A stretch of DNA of 64,000 bases, taken from assembly GCA_016213725.1 (NCBI GenBank), contig JACQZS010000135.1, forward strand, positions 1 through 64,000. The letters run 5' to 3'. The position numbers and the translations under genes are program-made. This DNA comes from Acidobacteriota bacterium. Its GTDB lineage: Bacteria; Acidobacteriota; Terriglobia; Bryobacterales; Bryobacteraceae. How positions within the stretch are numbered: position 1 is the first letter of the stretch; the number at the start of each line of letters is the position of its first letter. Under the pieces are notes generated by a model. It was given only the letters and a program-made list of their open reading frames with translations, was not told the DNA's origin and made no database searches. Shown piece after piece: positions 37,756-47,567 of the stretch.

Positions 37756-37989
37756 GCACTCCAGGTAGCAACTCTCAGAATCCAGACGACCACGGCCGTA
37801 TTCGACTACTCCACCCCATAAGCCCAAGAGCAAACGAAGAGAAGAGTTGGCATCACCCGGGCGCACGTGGCGTGATGTGGCAGGACCCGTTCCGAGCAAC
37901 TCGTTTCGAACTGACCAGCCCTCTCTCCTCACCTGATCGGTACAACCGCGCCATACGCCAGCAGCTAGAATACACATTCAGGAGCCCCA

Positions 37990-40848
37990 ATGCTGATTCT
38001 GCTCTCCTTCACAGAAGCTGCTGAGCGTCTGGGTATCCATCCTGACGAGTGCTTTGAGCTCGTCCAGAACGGCCAGCTGACGCCAATAAGGGTAGATCCG
38101 AATTGGTACATCGATGAGCGCGCTGTAGAAGAACTTCGCCGGAAGCGACAAGCCCCGACTCCAACCGACCCATACGCGATTGCTAATCAGTTCCTGTATC
38201 CAAGGACCCGGGCGTATGCTTCACTGACCAATAAAGAGTTCTCGGACCTTCTAAGCGAAATCAGCTCACTGCCACTCTGCGATACTGCCGAAAAGCGCGC
38301 TCAGCTAGAATCGAGCCGGCTTCTCGCAAGCCTTCCACTGCTCGCGAACGCGATTGGCAGAACCCTCGTGGGGGAGCCTGCCGATGATCGCAGGTCCCTC
38401 CACACTCAGAGATTGCGCGGGCTCTGGAGTGCCTGCGAACGGGTAGCAGGACCGGGACTCGATGGGCGGGGCTTTGCCGCCTTCCTGATCTCGGCATCCA
38501 AAGGTATGTCCGATGACCCCACCCTTCTTGTAGACATTGCCATGGCGGCGCAGAACCACGGCCGCGTTCCCGGCGACTTCGTCTGGAAAGATCCGACCGA
38601 GATGGAATCGAACCTCGTTGAGAGTGCACGTTACGCAATCCGGAATCAGGATCTCGCATTTCTGAAGCGATGCATTGCCGCCTCAACTTTACTGGGCGTG
38701 CGATTTCAATCGGGAACATGGTCGCTCCTGGCGAAGCACTGCGGCGAAGTGCCCGCACCCGACTCGCTGGAGTGCGTTTGGAGTTCTTCTGCCCCTTCGC
38801 ACAGCTCGTTTGGCGTACGCGAATGGAGAGCACTCATCAACGCCGCAGTGGAGTGTGACAACGTTGGTCTGGCTCGATCGATCTTCCTCGAGTGGGAGGC
38901 TAATGGGCTGATCGGCGCGAACGCTCTTCTCGGTGTTATGGCACAAGCATTCAAGGATCTCGGTGATGGGGGCCTCCTAAGTGAGGTCCTTGACCTGGGA
39001 GCGAAGGCCAAGGAACTCAGCTCCGCCACTTGGGGCAGCTTGTTTAACGCAGCTGGAGATCTCGATGATGAAGGCTCATCTTTGTACAGGCTTTGGACCT
39101 CATGCCGCGAGCAAAAGGCCAGCCTCGATGCTGGTGCACTGGGATCGTTGGCAGCGGCGAGTGGTACAGCACAACGGGGCGACATATTGACCGAGTGTTG
39201 GAATTCAGTAGTCGCATCGGAGGTAGAGCTGAATGCGATCGCTTGGGGTTCCTTCGCCTCAGCAGCGGGCGAATGCAGCGATGCAGCAATCCTGGAAAAG
39301 GTGTTTGAAGCCTGGTCGCCGACGACGGACACTCTTCAACGGGGGGAGCACGGGATCTGGGGGTCGTTCTTTCAGGCCGCCGCCACGCTGAAGCGCGCCG
39401 ACCTGCTACTTTCCTTTTTCGAAAAGCTCGAATCACTCGTTGATCACACCGTATTGCGGCACCGTGGGACGTTGGACCCCCTTCTTTGGTCGCTCAGTGC
39501 GCAACTGGACGACCGTGTTGTCGGCACTCGGATCCAAGATATGCTCTCAGGTGCAATACTTGACACCGAGCACTGCTTCGATGTTCTGACCTCGCACTCG
39601 CCGGCCGCCAGTTGGGATTCCAGCGGCCAATTCGAGGGCGCCGCACGTTGCCTAATGCGTTGGCTGATCAACCAGTCGTATCGGTCACCGGAACATTTCA
39701 TCGAGATCCTAGATCAATTCATCGATAGGCTATTTCAGATACGCCAAGACCGGACGAGGCTCTGGCATGCTTTAATAAGCCGCTCACAGGAGTCCTACGT
39801 CGGATGCCTTAGACGTCGCTGTCTTGAGCACCTTGGTCAGAGCTTCTCGTATCTCGATTCCCTGACCCCCACTGAGCTGGTAGCCGAACTCCGCAAAGCA
39901 AATAGCGGTGTCGTTGCCCGGATCGTCGACTTTCTCCAGACCGGTCTTGCACAGGTTCTTCCTGGCACGGAAAGTCAATGCACGTCACTAGACGACGAGC
40001 AGAGAAAAGTGGTCAACTACTTGGTCCAAAATCAGCGGACTTTCCTGCAGAGCCACGTCCGGGAGGATCCGGCCGCCTTCTTTGAGACTACCTTCAGCCT
40101 CGTTCAGTCTGCGAATCTTGCGGCGGTGTCCTCAAGCATCGCGAGGCACTTTCTCTTCTGTCTCATCCGTGAAATGTCCGCTGCTGTTTGGGAGGAGCTC
40201 TTCGAACCATTCCGGAAGGGTGTGCACAGCGCAAAGAACACTTTTATCCAACAATTCTCAGCCGTGCTTAACAAGGATGACCTGCCGGCACACTTCGCCG
40301 AAGAGGTCGCCGCGAACGCCCGCCGCTTCCTTCGCGACCTGGGCCACGCTTTGCGTGAATCAGCACCGCGCGAAGCGAAGGCCATCAATGTTGCCTTTGA
40401 TGTACTGGTCCATCTTGTCGGACAGCGCGGGCGCCTTCCCACCACAAAAATCAACGTTCCGCGTCCTTTCTGTATCGCCGCGTGGGATGGTGCTAAACGC
40501 GAGATCATCATCCCGTTGCTTAAGGAGCTCAGGTCCAATGCCGAGACTGCCCTCCGACGGTTGCCGTCGGATCAGCAATTCTTCGAGGTTTCACTCGGTG
40601 AGGCCTCCGGCGAAGAAGAAGGCTACGCCGTACTGACCGTCGCCAACGCATGGGGTGGTGGCGGCTCAGCGTCAGAGTACTCTACCGGGATCGGACTTGG
40701 AGCCATCCAGCGATGGGCAAACCGGTTAGAGTACAAGGGAAAGATCGGTTTTGCTGTTCCTGATCAGGAGATCCGGACGCAGCAATCGTTTTGGGTGTGG
40801 CGCGTCTACCTGCACCTTCCCGAACTCGAAGCCGAGTCGGCCTTATGA
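37990..40848 (+). CDS. HTH-like N-terminus + PPR-like repeats + C-terminal GHKL-type ATPase domain
   Basis: About 35-aa repeats (REWRALINAAVECDNVGLARSIFLEWEANGLIGA; ATWGSLFNAAGDLDDEGSSLYRLW; IAWGSFASAAGECSDAAILEKVFEAW); N-box LLKELRSNAETAL and G-box YSTGIGLGAIQRWANRL. Confidence 0.7.
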   Translation: MLILLSFTEAAERLGIHPDECFELVQNGQLTPIRVDPNWYIDERAVEELRRKRQAPTPTDPYAIANQFLYPRTRAYASLTNKEFSDLLSEISSLPLCDTAEKRAQLESSRLLASLPLLANAIGRTLVGEPADDRRSLHTQRLRGLWSACERVAGPGLDGRGFAAFLISASKGMSDDPTLLVDIAMAAQNHGRVPGDFVWKDPTEMESNLVESARYAIRNQDLAFLKRCIAASTLLGVRFQSGTWSLLAKHCGEVPAPDSLECVWSSSAPSHSSFGVREWRALINAAVECDNVGLARSIFLEWEANGLIGANALLGVMAQAFKDLGDGGLLSEVLDLGAKAKELSSATWGSLFNAAGDLDDEGSSLYRLWTSCREQKASLDAGALGSLAAASGTAQRGDILTECWNSVVASEVELNAIAWGSFASAAGECSDAAILEKVFEAWSPTTDTLQRGEHGIWGSFFQAAATLKRADLLLSFFEKLESLVDHTVLRHRGTLDPLLWSLSAQLDDRVVGTRIQDMLSGAILDTEHCFDVLTSHSPAASWDSSGQFEGAARCLMRWLINQSYRSPEHFIEILDQFIDRLFQIRQDRTRLWHALISRSQESYVGCLRRRCLEHLGQSFSYLDSLTPTELVAELRKANSGVVARIVDFLQTGLAQVLPGTESQCTSLDDEQRKVVNYLVQNQRTFLQSHVREDPAAFFETTFSLVQSANLAAVSSSIARHFLFCLIREMSAAVWEELFEPFRKGVHSAKNTFIQQFSAVLNKDDLPAHFAEEVAANARRFLRDLGHALRESAPREAKAINVAFDVLVHLVGQRGRLPTTKINVPRPFCIAAWDGAKREIIIPLLKELRSNAETALRRLPSDQQFFEVSLGEASGEEEGYAVLTVANAWGGGGSASEYSTGIGLGAIQRWANRLEYKGKIGFAVPDQEIRTQQSFWVWRVYLHLPELEAESAL

Positions 40849-42584
40849 CGCCACCCAGTGGGTGTAGAGTCCTTATACTCGATGATGACGTTGGCTACGC
40901 ACTGCGGGTCGCGGTTGAGTTGACGAAAGTCGATCCGGTCCTGCTGGGCGGTGCAGTCCTTGAAATCACGCTCTGCAACAACGCCTGTTACATTGCTGAA
41001 TGCGTGAAGCAGCGTGAGCCTCGCTGGGATGTCGTGCTAGGGGACGTCTTCATGTGCAGGCCCAGTCGGACGCCTGCTTCTCCCCGCTCTCCTTCTGTGG
41101 TGCCTGTGACTCGGGAGCTAGATGGGCAGAAGTTCACTTCTCTCGAGTATGACTACCGCTGGAACAAAACATCGGCATCCGCACGCAGCGATGAAGGGGG
41201 CTTCCTTGTAGCGGATGCAATCCTTGAGGCCAGATCCAGTTCCGCGTCGCCGCAGGAGACCACATTGGTGCTGATCTCATCGGTCTTGAGCGGCCGCGAG
41301 CGCCGTCGGCTTCATAAGTATCTCTCGGAATCCGACGGGTACATCCGATACTTCGACAAGGCCGAGTGGGACACAGCGGGTGGCGGCCCAGTTCTGCTTT
41401 CCGCCCGGCTCTTCAAATGGGCACTGGTAGATGAGATAACCTGGCGATTCTCTCGGCGCTTGGGTGGGCTCCAGCATCCAACCCCGCGGCTGCCGCTACT
41501 CGCGACGTCTCCTGCGATGCAGGAGGCTCAAGTTCGGGCGGCGCGGCTGGCCGCAGATCGCAGTGTCAGGACGATTTTCATATCAGGTCCGGTTGGATCC
41601 GGAAAGAAGACAATCGCTGCGGACATTGCCTTTCGCCGCTGTCAGCTCCTAGCTGGCTCGCCCAGGGTGCTTTCCATCGTCGCACGAGGGTTGGATGTTG
41701 AGAAAGTGAGAGCCGAAGTTTCCGCCGCTGCACTTCCAACTGTTCTGTCGGTCGATGAGATCACGGAGTTGTCGCCGACGGCGCAGCTCAAGTTGGAGGA
41801 ACTTGTTACAGGCGCGGGCACCTTGGTGGAATTGGCATTGCTTTTATCTCGCCACCAGGTCGGTTACCTGAAGAAGCTTTGTGAACAGGGGCTCCTGCTG
41901 GATGTGTGGCTGAAGCGCGCCATTTCTGATTTCATCGTTTTGCGGCCACTTGAAGAACGGCGCGAGGACATTACCGCTCTGGCGTCTGCTGTGGCTTGGT
42001 CTGTGCGCCCAGGTCTTTCTCTGAGCAGCGACGCTCTTGACTGGTTGCAAGAGCGAAGTTGGCCACTCAACGGAGCTCAGTTAGCCGCCGTCGTTAACGA
42101 TGCTTCACGGATGTGTGCCGCGGCGATTGTTAACGCCACCGACGTTTCCGAGGCGTATCGCAGGGTCGCACTGGAACTGAATCTACCCACTAACGTGGAC
42201 GCGGGTCCCGCTTCGGCTTTTGCGGCATTAACGGCGCCGGGACGAAAGCGTCGCACTGCCGAGGAGAAGCAGGCGATTATTGACTTCCACAGAAGAGTCA
42301 ACCAGGAAATCCGCGAGTTGGCGAGGGAGTTGAAGTTCAATCACGACTTGACCTTGGACGATCTGCGCCGCATGAAGCCGGATCTGCAACTCTGGCAGAT
42401 CAGCCAAGCCGACCGGCTGAAACAGATATTCGACAGATGGCGCGGTGACCTAAAGAGGAATGCGCGTGTGGATGTTGCTGAAATTGTTGACAACATTGTC
42501 TTCCCGCTACATGGTCTGACATCCTCCTCGAACATTAAGAAGTTCAAAAGAGAGTTGCGCCAGTCCAAGCACCCCTCAACATAG
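40845..42584 (+). CDS. REC-like receiver + AAA+ ATPase (NtrC-like core)
   Basis: CRVLILDDDVGYALRV...WDVVLGDVFM (receiver-like), TIFISGPVGSGKKTIAADIAF, LPTVLSVDEITELSPTAQLKLEELV; ATGA overlap with upstream gene. Confidence 0.75.
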   Translation: MTPPSGCRVLILDDDVGYALRVAVELTKVDPVLLGGAVLEITLCNNACYIAECVKQREPRWDVVLGDVFMCRPSRTPASPRSPSVVPVTRELDGQKFTSLEYDYRWNKTSASARSDEGGFLVADAILEARSSSASPQETTLVLISSVLSGRERRRLHKYLSESDGYIRYFDKAEWDTAGGGPVLLSARLFKWALVDEITWRFSRRLGGLQHPTPRLPLLATSPAMQEAQVRAARLAADRSVRTIFISGPVGSGKKTIAADIAFRRCQLLAGSPRVLSIVARGLDVEKVRAEVSAAALPTVLSVDEITELSPTAQLKLEELVTGAGTLVELALLLSRHQVGYLKKLCEQGLLLDVWLKRAISDFIVLRPLEERREDITALASAVAWSVRPGLSLSSDALDWLQERSWPLNGAQLAAVVNDASRMCAAAIVNATDVSEAYRRVALELNLPTNVDAGPASAFAALTAPGRKRRTAEEKQAIIDFHRRVNQEIRELARELKFNHDLTLDDLRRMKPDLQLWQISQADRLKQIFDRWRGDLKRNARVDVAEIVDNIVFPLHGLTSSSNIKKFKRELRQSKHPST

Positions 42585-42846
42585 TCCGATTCGGAACAAC
42601 AAAATCCCGCCATGGCGGCACAACGCCAACGGCCGGTGTTGGTACCCGGCTGGGTGCAAATCGAACCGTCAGTTGAGGCCGGACCGGGCTGACTGCGGAG
42701 CTGAGCCCTTCCAGTAGTACCCCTCAGTACCCCCAACGTACCCAGAAGTCGTTTTGTTGCATAGCCTTGAAGTACCCCGCCCGCTCCGCCGCACACTGGG
42801 CCTGTAAGGACTCCGGCGGAGCCGGGAGCGGCCGACGGCGTCCCGG

Positions 42847-44106
42847 TTGAACGCTCCCAAATTCAGAAAAGGGGGTCTGAGGACGATGCCAAACGGATTT
42901 GAACAGCTATTGGGTTCCACCTCGCTGTGGATCTACGTCGCGGTGTTCGGGACGGCAGTCTTAGAGGGTTTCGTGCTGACGACTTTCGCAATCAACGGGA
43001 CGATCGGGTTTGTCGCGCTCGGCGGCCTGCTGGCGAAAGGGTACCTCAATCCACCGGCGGTTGTCGCCTCCATCTACTTCGGGACCATGGTGGGCGACGG
43101 ATTGACCTTTATTCTTTCGACGCGGTTACAGCGGATTCGCGCAATCGCTCGACATCAGCGGAGAATTGAAAAATACCGGATGCCGCTCGTGCAGCGCCCG
43201 TTCCGGTTCCTTGTGTTGTGCCATCTGACGCCGTACCTCAAGGGCGTGAGTGCATTGCTGGCCGGCGGCGTGTTGCCGTGGCGCACGTGGATCCGGGCAG
43301 AGGCTGTGGGGGCGTTTTGCGGCACGCTGCTTTTTACGGGCCTGGGCGCCCTGGGCACCACAGTCGTCCTGAACGCTCGTCACCAGAACGCGGCCAGCGC
43401 TTCGTCCGGTTTCGCCGTGCTGGTGGCCGTGGTGGTGATATGGATGCGCGCGTTGCGGCCCTGCCGGATTGCCGGGATTTGCGAAACCCGGTCGGACCCA
43501 CGGTTGAGGGGAAGGAACTGGAAACGACTTTTCTTTGTCGTTTACTACCCATTCTGGAAACCGATCCGAATGGTCGAGGCGGCGCTGCGCCTGTTGCCAA
43601 CGCGTTCTTGCCGCCCGGACCTCGCGCAATCGTTTCCTGACGCCATGCCGGGTGACATCTTTCTCGTTCGGCTACACGCGCCGGCGCCTTGGGGCAAGTG
43701 GGCGCACACGGCGATCGCGATCGATCGGGACCGTTTCTGTCATGGCTTCGGGAAGGTGATTACTGAACACCAGTTTGACGGTTTCCCCGTGCGGTACACG
43801 ATCGCGCACCTGCGGGTCAAGTGTACGCCAGAGGAGGCGGCGCGCGCGGCATCTGCCGCGGCTCAGATGATCGGCAGGCCTGTCTCAATTTTGGCGCGCC
43901 CGGGCGACACCTCCAAATTCAGCTGCACCTCGCTCGCGTGCTACGCCTACTCCTCGGTCGGCATCACGCTGGGCCCGGAGAATACCGGGCGCGTCGTCCC
44001 GGACGATCTCTTCCGCTCGCCGCAAGTGGAATTGATCCGATTGGTCTTCACGGAAGGCCGGATGGAGCGCAAAGGAGCTGATCATGCTGAGCAGCAACTC
44101 GTTTGA
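42847..44106 (+). CDS. DedA-family membrane protein fused to permuted-papain (YiiX/NlpC-P60-like) domain (start possibly 42886)
   Basis: Hydrophobic DedA-like segment VLEGFVLTTFAINGTIGFVALGGLLAKGYL...GTMVGDG; PFRFLVLCHLTPYLKGVSALLAGG; then MPGDIFLVRLHAPAPWGKWAHTAIAID...FSCTSLACYAYSSVGI. Confidence 0.78.
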   Translation: MNAPKFRKGGLRTMPNGFEQLLGSTSLWIYVAVFGTAVLEGFVLTTFAINGTIGFVALGGLLAKGYLNPPAVVASIYFGTMVGDGLTFILSTRLQRIRAIARHQRRIEKYRMPLVQRPFRFLVLCHLTPYLKGVSALLAGGVLPWRTWIRAEAVGAFCGTLLFTGLGALGTTVVLNARHQNAASASSGFAVLVAVVVIWMRALRPCRIAGICETRSDPRLRGRNWKRLFFVVYYPFWKPIRMVEAALRLLPTRSCRPDLAQSFPDAMPGDIFLVRLHAPAPWGKWAHTAIAIDRDRFCHGFGKVITEHQFDGFPVRYTIAHLRVKCTPEEAARAASAAAQMIGRPVSILARPGDTSKFSCTSLACYAYSSVGITLGPENTGRVVPDDLFRSPQVELIRLVFTEGRMERKGADHAEQQLV

Positions 44107-45514
44107 TGCTGAGCGTTGTCAGCACGTCGCTGAGGGTCTCCGTAGGGTGGGCTACCACCCTGCGGAGGCCGCCGGCGCACGCAGCGCCACGTGGCGCGTC
44201 TCACCTAAGCCGCTCACGTTGCCGCACGGGTACGTCGAGTGGCTCCAAACGCTCGGCCGGCATCTACACGCGTTCAATCGTGCCCTCGACGACCTCTATC
44301 TCGATAGTGTGTGTGGGCGCGAGCCGGAATGGATCGCTCGCTACCTGGAACAGGGTAAGCCGGAAAGCCTGGTGCGCTACGGCCGGACGCGTCAGGTTAG
44401 GAGATCCTGCCCGACAGTCATCAGGCCGGATGTCATCCCCACGCCGACGGGCATGTTGATCACGGAACTCGATGCAGTTCCCGGCGGGATGGGGATCATC
44501 GCCTGCCTGTACGAGATCTACCGAGCGCTGGGATTCCACCTTATCGCAGATGACGTACCACTTCCCGGCGCATTTGCAGCCATGGTGGAAGCCGTTGCCG
44601 GCGCGGAGGCTCCGCGTCTGGCGATCGTGGTGTCGGACGAATCCGCCTCGTATCGATCGGAAATGGCGTACTTGGCGGAAAAGCTGACGGAGTATGGTAT
44701 ATCGGCGCGAGCGGTGGCGCCGGAGGATCTCCGCTACTCCGACTCCAGCGTGGCGGTGGAAGGCGCATCCGGCGAAGTCGAAGTCGATGTGGTGTACAGA
44801 TTCTTCGAGCTCTTCGACTTGCCCAACGTCGCCAATGCGGAACTGCTGATGCGGCTCAATGCGAGGAACCGCGTTGCGGTCGTGCCACCGTTCCGTGCGT
44901 TCTTCGAGGAGAAACTGGCGATGGGCATGTTACACCACCCGGTTCTCGCACCTCGATGGGAAAAAGGACTGGGCAACGCAGGATTTACCTTCTTGAAGGA
45001 GTGCTTTGCGCCGACGTGGATCCTCGACCCGGCCCCCGTGCCGCCGTATGCGGCGATTCCGGGGCTCACCGCAGGCGGCGCGGCGGTGAACTCGTGGGAC
45101 CGGTTGAAAGACCTTGGGCGCAGGCAACGGGAGTTCGTCATCAAGCCGTCCGGTTTTTCGGAACGCGCCTGGGGGAGCCGCGGCGTGATCGTCGGCCACG
45201 ACATCTCTACTCCCGAGTGGAATGCGGCGCTGGAACAGGCGCTCGCCAGTTTCGTGGAGACGCCGCATGTTCTGCAGGAGTTCCGGACGGGCCGGCAGTT
45301 CGAGGGCCTGTTCTACGACACAGCCGCCGGCGCGATGCGCACGATCCCGTGCCGAGCGAGGCTGTCGCCGTATTTCCTCGCAACGGACGAAGATATCAGA
45401 CTCACGGCCGTAATGGCGACGTTGTGCCCCCTCGATAAGAAAAAGATCCACGGCATGCCCGAAGCGATTATCGTGCCTTGCGCAGTGGAGGAAACGGACG
45501 GTACCGAGCTGTGA
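44084..45514 (+). CDS. ATP-grasp-like protein
   Basis: REFVIKPSGFSERAWGSRGVIVGHD (ATP-grasp-like), VLQEFRTGRQFEG; start overlaps DedA gene by 23 nt. Confidence 0.55.
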   Translation: MLSSNSFDAERCQHVAEGLRRVGYHPAEAAGARSATWRVSPKPLTLPHGYVEWLQTLGRHLHAFNRALDDLYLDSVCGREPEWIARYLEQGKPESLVRYGRTRQVRRSCPTVIRPDVIPTPTGMLITELDAVPGGMGIIACLYEIYRALGFHLIADDVPLPGAFAAMVEAVAGAEAPRLAIVVSDESASYRSEMAYLAEKLTEYGISARAVAPEDLRYSDSSVAVEGASGEVEVDVVYRFFELFDLPNVANAELLMRLNARNRVAVVPPFRAFFEEKLAMGMLHHPVLAPRWEKGLGNAGFTFLKECFAPTWILDPAPVPPYAAIPGLTAGGAAVNSWDRLKDLGRRQREFVIKPSGFSERAWGSRGVIVGHDISTPEWNAALEQALASFVETPHVLQEFRTGRQFEGLFYDTAAGAMRTIPCRARLSPYFLATDEDIRLTAVMATLCPLDKKKIHGMPEAIIVPCAVEETDGTEL

Positions 45515-46995
45515 ATCTAATCAAGTCACTTCCCGCTTCGGCACCACCCGTACTAGTCGCACACCAGCCGTATGAGTATCGGCGCCGACAGGTCGAAGAA
45601 CCCGATTGGAGGCGCCTGCCGGGGTACGCACATGTCTCCCGCACCGAGTGGCGCGATGCTACATGGCAGCGCAGGAACTCCGTCACCAGCGTGACAGGGC
45701 TATTAAGCGTCTTCGGCCGCTTTCTTCCGGCGGATCTCGCACGATCGATCGAAGCCGACCGCAGGCAACTGGCTACGATGGGCATGCGCGTCACGCCACA
45801 GGCTCTGAACACGATGGACGAGCGCAATCTCTGGGACGATCCGATCCGTCGGTACGTGTTGCCGGCCGCCGCTGACCGTGAGCCCGTGTGGCATACTCAT
45901 CCGGAAGCGCGGCGCGACAGCCTGCGTGAAACAGAAATGTCGGTGGTCGAGGGGCTGGTATGGCGGTACCCTACGAAAGCCCTCATCGAACTGGCGGCCA
46001 GTTGTCCCCTCTACTGCGGCCACTGCACCCGGATGGACCTGGTGGGTCCGGACGTGCCCGCCGTCACGAAGCGGCGGCTGGGCCTCCGACTGAACGAACG
46101 GCTCGATGGCATCTTTTCCTTCCTGGCCGCCACGCCGTCCATCCGCGACGTGGTGATCTCCGGGGGTGACATCTCGAATGTGTCGCCGGAGCTCCTGGAG
46201 GCCTTCGTGACGCGGCTCTTGGCGATCAGCCACATCCGAAGCTTCCGTCTGGCGACGAAGGCGGTCGTTGCCCTGCCTCAGTACTTTTTCCAGGATTCCG
46301 TGCTGCGGACCCTCGAGCGTATCGCGCGTCGCGCCCGATCGGCGAACGTGGACATGGCCGTTCACACGCACTCGAACCACGTGGCTTCCATCACGCCGCT
46401 GGTTTGCGAAGCTGCCGCCAGGCTCTACGACGTCGGCATTCCGGTCATTCGCAATCAGGGCGTCCTGATGCGCACAATCAACGATTCGGCCGCCGCGCTG
46501 CTCGACCTCTGCTTCGCGTTGCTCGACGCGTGCCGAATCACTCCCTACTACTTCTATCAGTGCGACATGATCCCGCACGGCGAACACTGGCGTATCTCCC
46601 TTCACCAGGCACAGCAGATTCAATCCGAGATCATGGGCTATCTGCCGGGCTTCGCCACCCCTAGGATCGTGTGCGATGTCCCGTGTCTTGGCAAACGCTG
46701 GGTCCACCAAGCAGAGTCCTACGACCGCGTGCTTGGCATCTCGTACTGGAGCAAGAATTACTGGACAACGATTGACAACCTGGATGAGGTGGCTCCTACT
46801 CAGCACAAGTATCTCTATTTCGATCCGATCGTCGAGTTGCCCCCAGATGGCCAGAGGTATTGGGAACTTAAGCAGGAACGCGACGGTCTTGTCGGTTTAG
46901 CCGGCGTGGGTGGGGCTTCGAACCGTCAACCTCTCGCACGGGCAGAGGACCACGACGGACACAATCAAAAGCAAGGACCTTGGCGCATCCGCTGA
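45511..46995 (+). CDS. Radical SAM lysine 2,3-aminomutase/KamA-EpmB-like protein
   Basis: ELAASCPLYCGHCTRMDLVG (CxxxCxxC), VVISGGDISNVSPELLEAFVTRLLAISHIRSFRLATKA, IRNQGVLMRTINDSAAALLDL; GTG start overlapping previous stop (GTGA). Confidence 0.88.
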   Translation: MNLIKSLPASAPPVLVAHQPYEYRRRQVEEPDWRRLPGYAHVSRTEWRDATWQRRNSVTSVTGLLSVFGRFLPADLARSIEADRRQLATMGMRVTPQALNTMDERNLWDDPIRRYVLPAAADREPVWHTHPEARRDSLRETEMSVVEGLVWRYPTKALIELAASCPLYCGHCTRMDLVGPDVPAVTKRRLGLRLNERLDGIFSFLAATPSIRDVVISGGDISNVSPELLEAFVTRLLAISHIRSFRLATKAVVALPQYFFQDSVLRTLERIARRARSANVDMAVHTHSNHVASITPLVCEAAARLYDVGIPVIRNQGVLMRTINDSAAALLDLCFALLDACRITPYYFYQCDMIPHGEHWRISLHQAQQIQSEIMGYLPGFATPRIVCDVPCLGKRWVHQAESYDRVLGISYWSKNYWTTIDNLDEVAPTQHKYLYFDPIVELPPDGQRYWELKQERDGLVGLAGVGGASNRQPLARAEDHDGHNQKQGPWRIR

Positions 46996-47350
46996 GTTTT
47001 GGGCAGCCCTTTGCGAGTCAACGGGGTTGCCATTGATCATGAAACACTCGTTCCCCGAAGAAGACCTCGTGCGCCGTCTGCGAAGTCGTTCCACGGCCCG
47101 GCCGCGGCCCGCCTTGAGTCGTACGCCGACGGGCAGGACTGACACCAGTCACTCGTTTCACTGCAAGTGCCGTTTTCAGCAAATGCTGAAAACCCGAATC
47201 ACATCGCAGGGGCAGCATGGGCGCTCTGTATAGGAGGAGAAGATCCTGTCAGACTTTCCGAGGGCGAGTACAACCGCGCGCGTGCGCGTAGCAGACGTGG
47301 GTCCACGGGTGGAAACTGTGGCGATTTCCTTGGCCGAAGTGGTCCGAAAC

Positions 47351-47410
47351 TGGAGTCAGTTCGGAGTCCACTTCGCCTCCGGGGTGGCCCTGGAGACCAA
47401 CTGGAGACCA
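47351..47410. repeat. Four (T/C)GGAG(T/A)C(C/A)(A/G) repeats in two 11-bp-phased pairs
   Basis: TGGAGTCAG 47351, CGGAGTCCA 47362, TGGAGACCA 47391, TGGAGACCA 47402. Confidence 0.8.
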
Positions 47411-47475
47411 AAACCGTTGCGGCTAAGTCTTGTGTTTTCAGTCAGCGGTCGCTGTAAGTGATTGATTTTCGCCCG

Positions 47476-47520
47476 TTGGGGTGCAAGAGGTCCCGGGTTC
47501 AAATCCCGGCGGCCCGACCA
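47476..47520 (+). other. tRNA-Pro(GGG) 3'-end fragment (positions ~32-76), probable att core
   Basis: TTGGGGTGCAAGAGGTCCCGGGTTCAAATCCCGGCGGCCCGACCA: anticodon GGG in loop, T-arm CCGGG-TTCAAAT-CCCGG, acceptor 3' strand and CCA; no matching 5' half or anticodon 5' stem. Confidence 0.88.
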
Positions 47521-47567
47521 AACTTCTCAAAGAGTTACAGACCCCACCACCCTCCCACACCTCCCGC

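Noticed and set aside
35899-37977. 692-aa minus-strand ORF
   Set aside because: Antisense to the clear integrase and neighbouring genes; a GC-rich shadow ORF with no recognisable motifs.
36810-38024. 404-aa plus-strand ORF overlapping the integrase
   Set aside because: Out-of-frame, Arg/Gly/Pro-rich translation of the integrase gene.
45703-46806. 367-aa minus-strand ORF
   Set aside because: Antisense to the KamA-like gene carrying CxxxCxxC.
47476-47520. Complete functional tRNA-Pro gene
   Set aside because: The 5' half and matching anticodon 5' stem are missing (GCCCG cannot pair with GCAAG), so this is a fragment.
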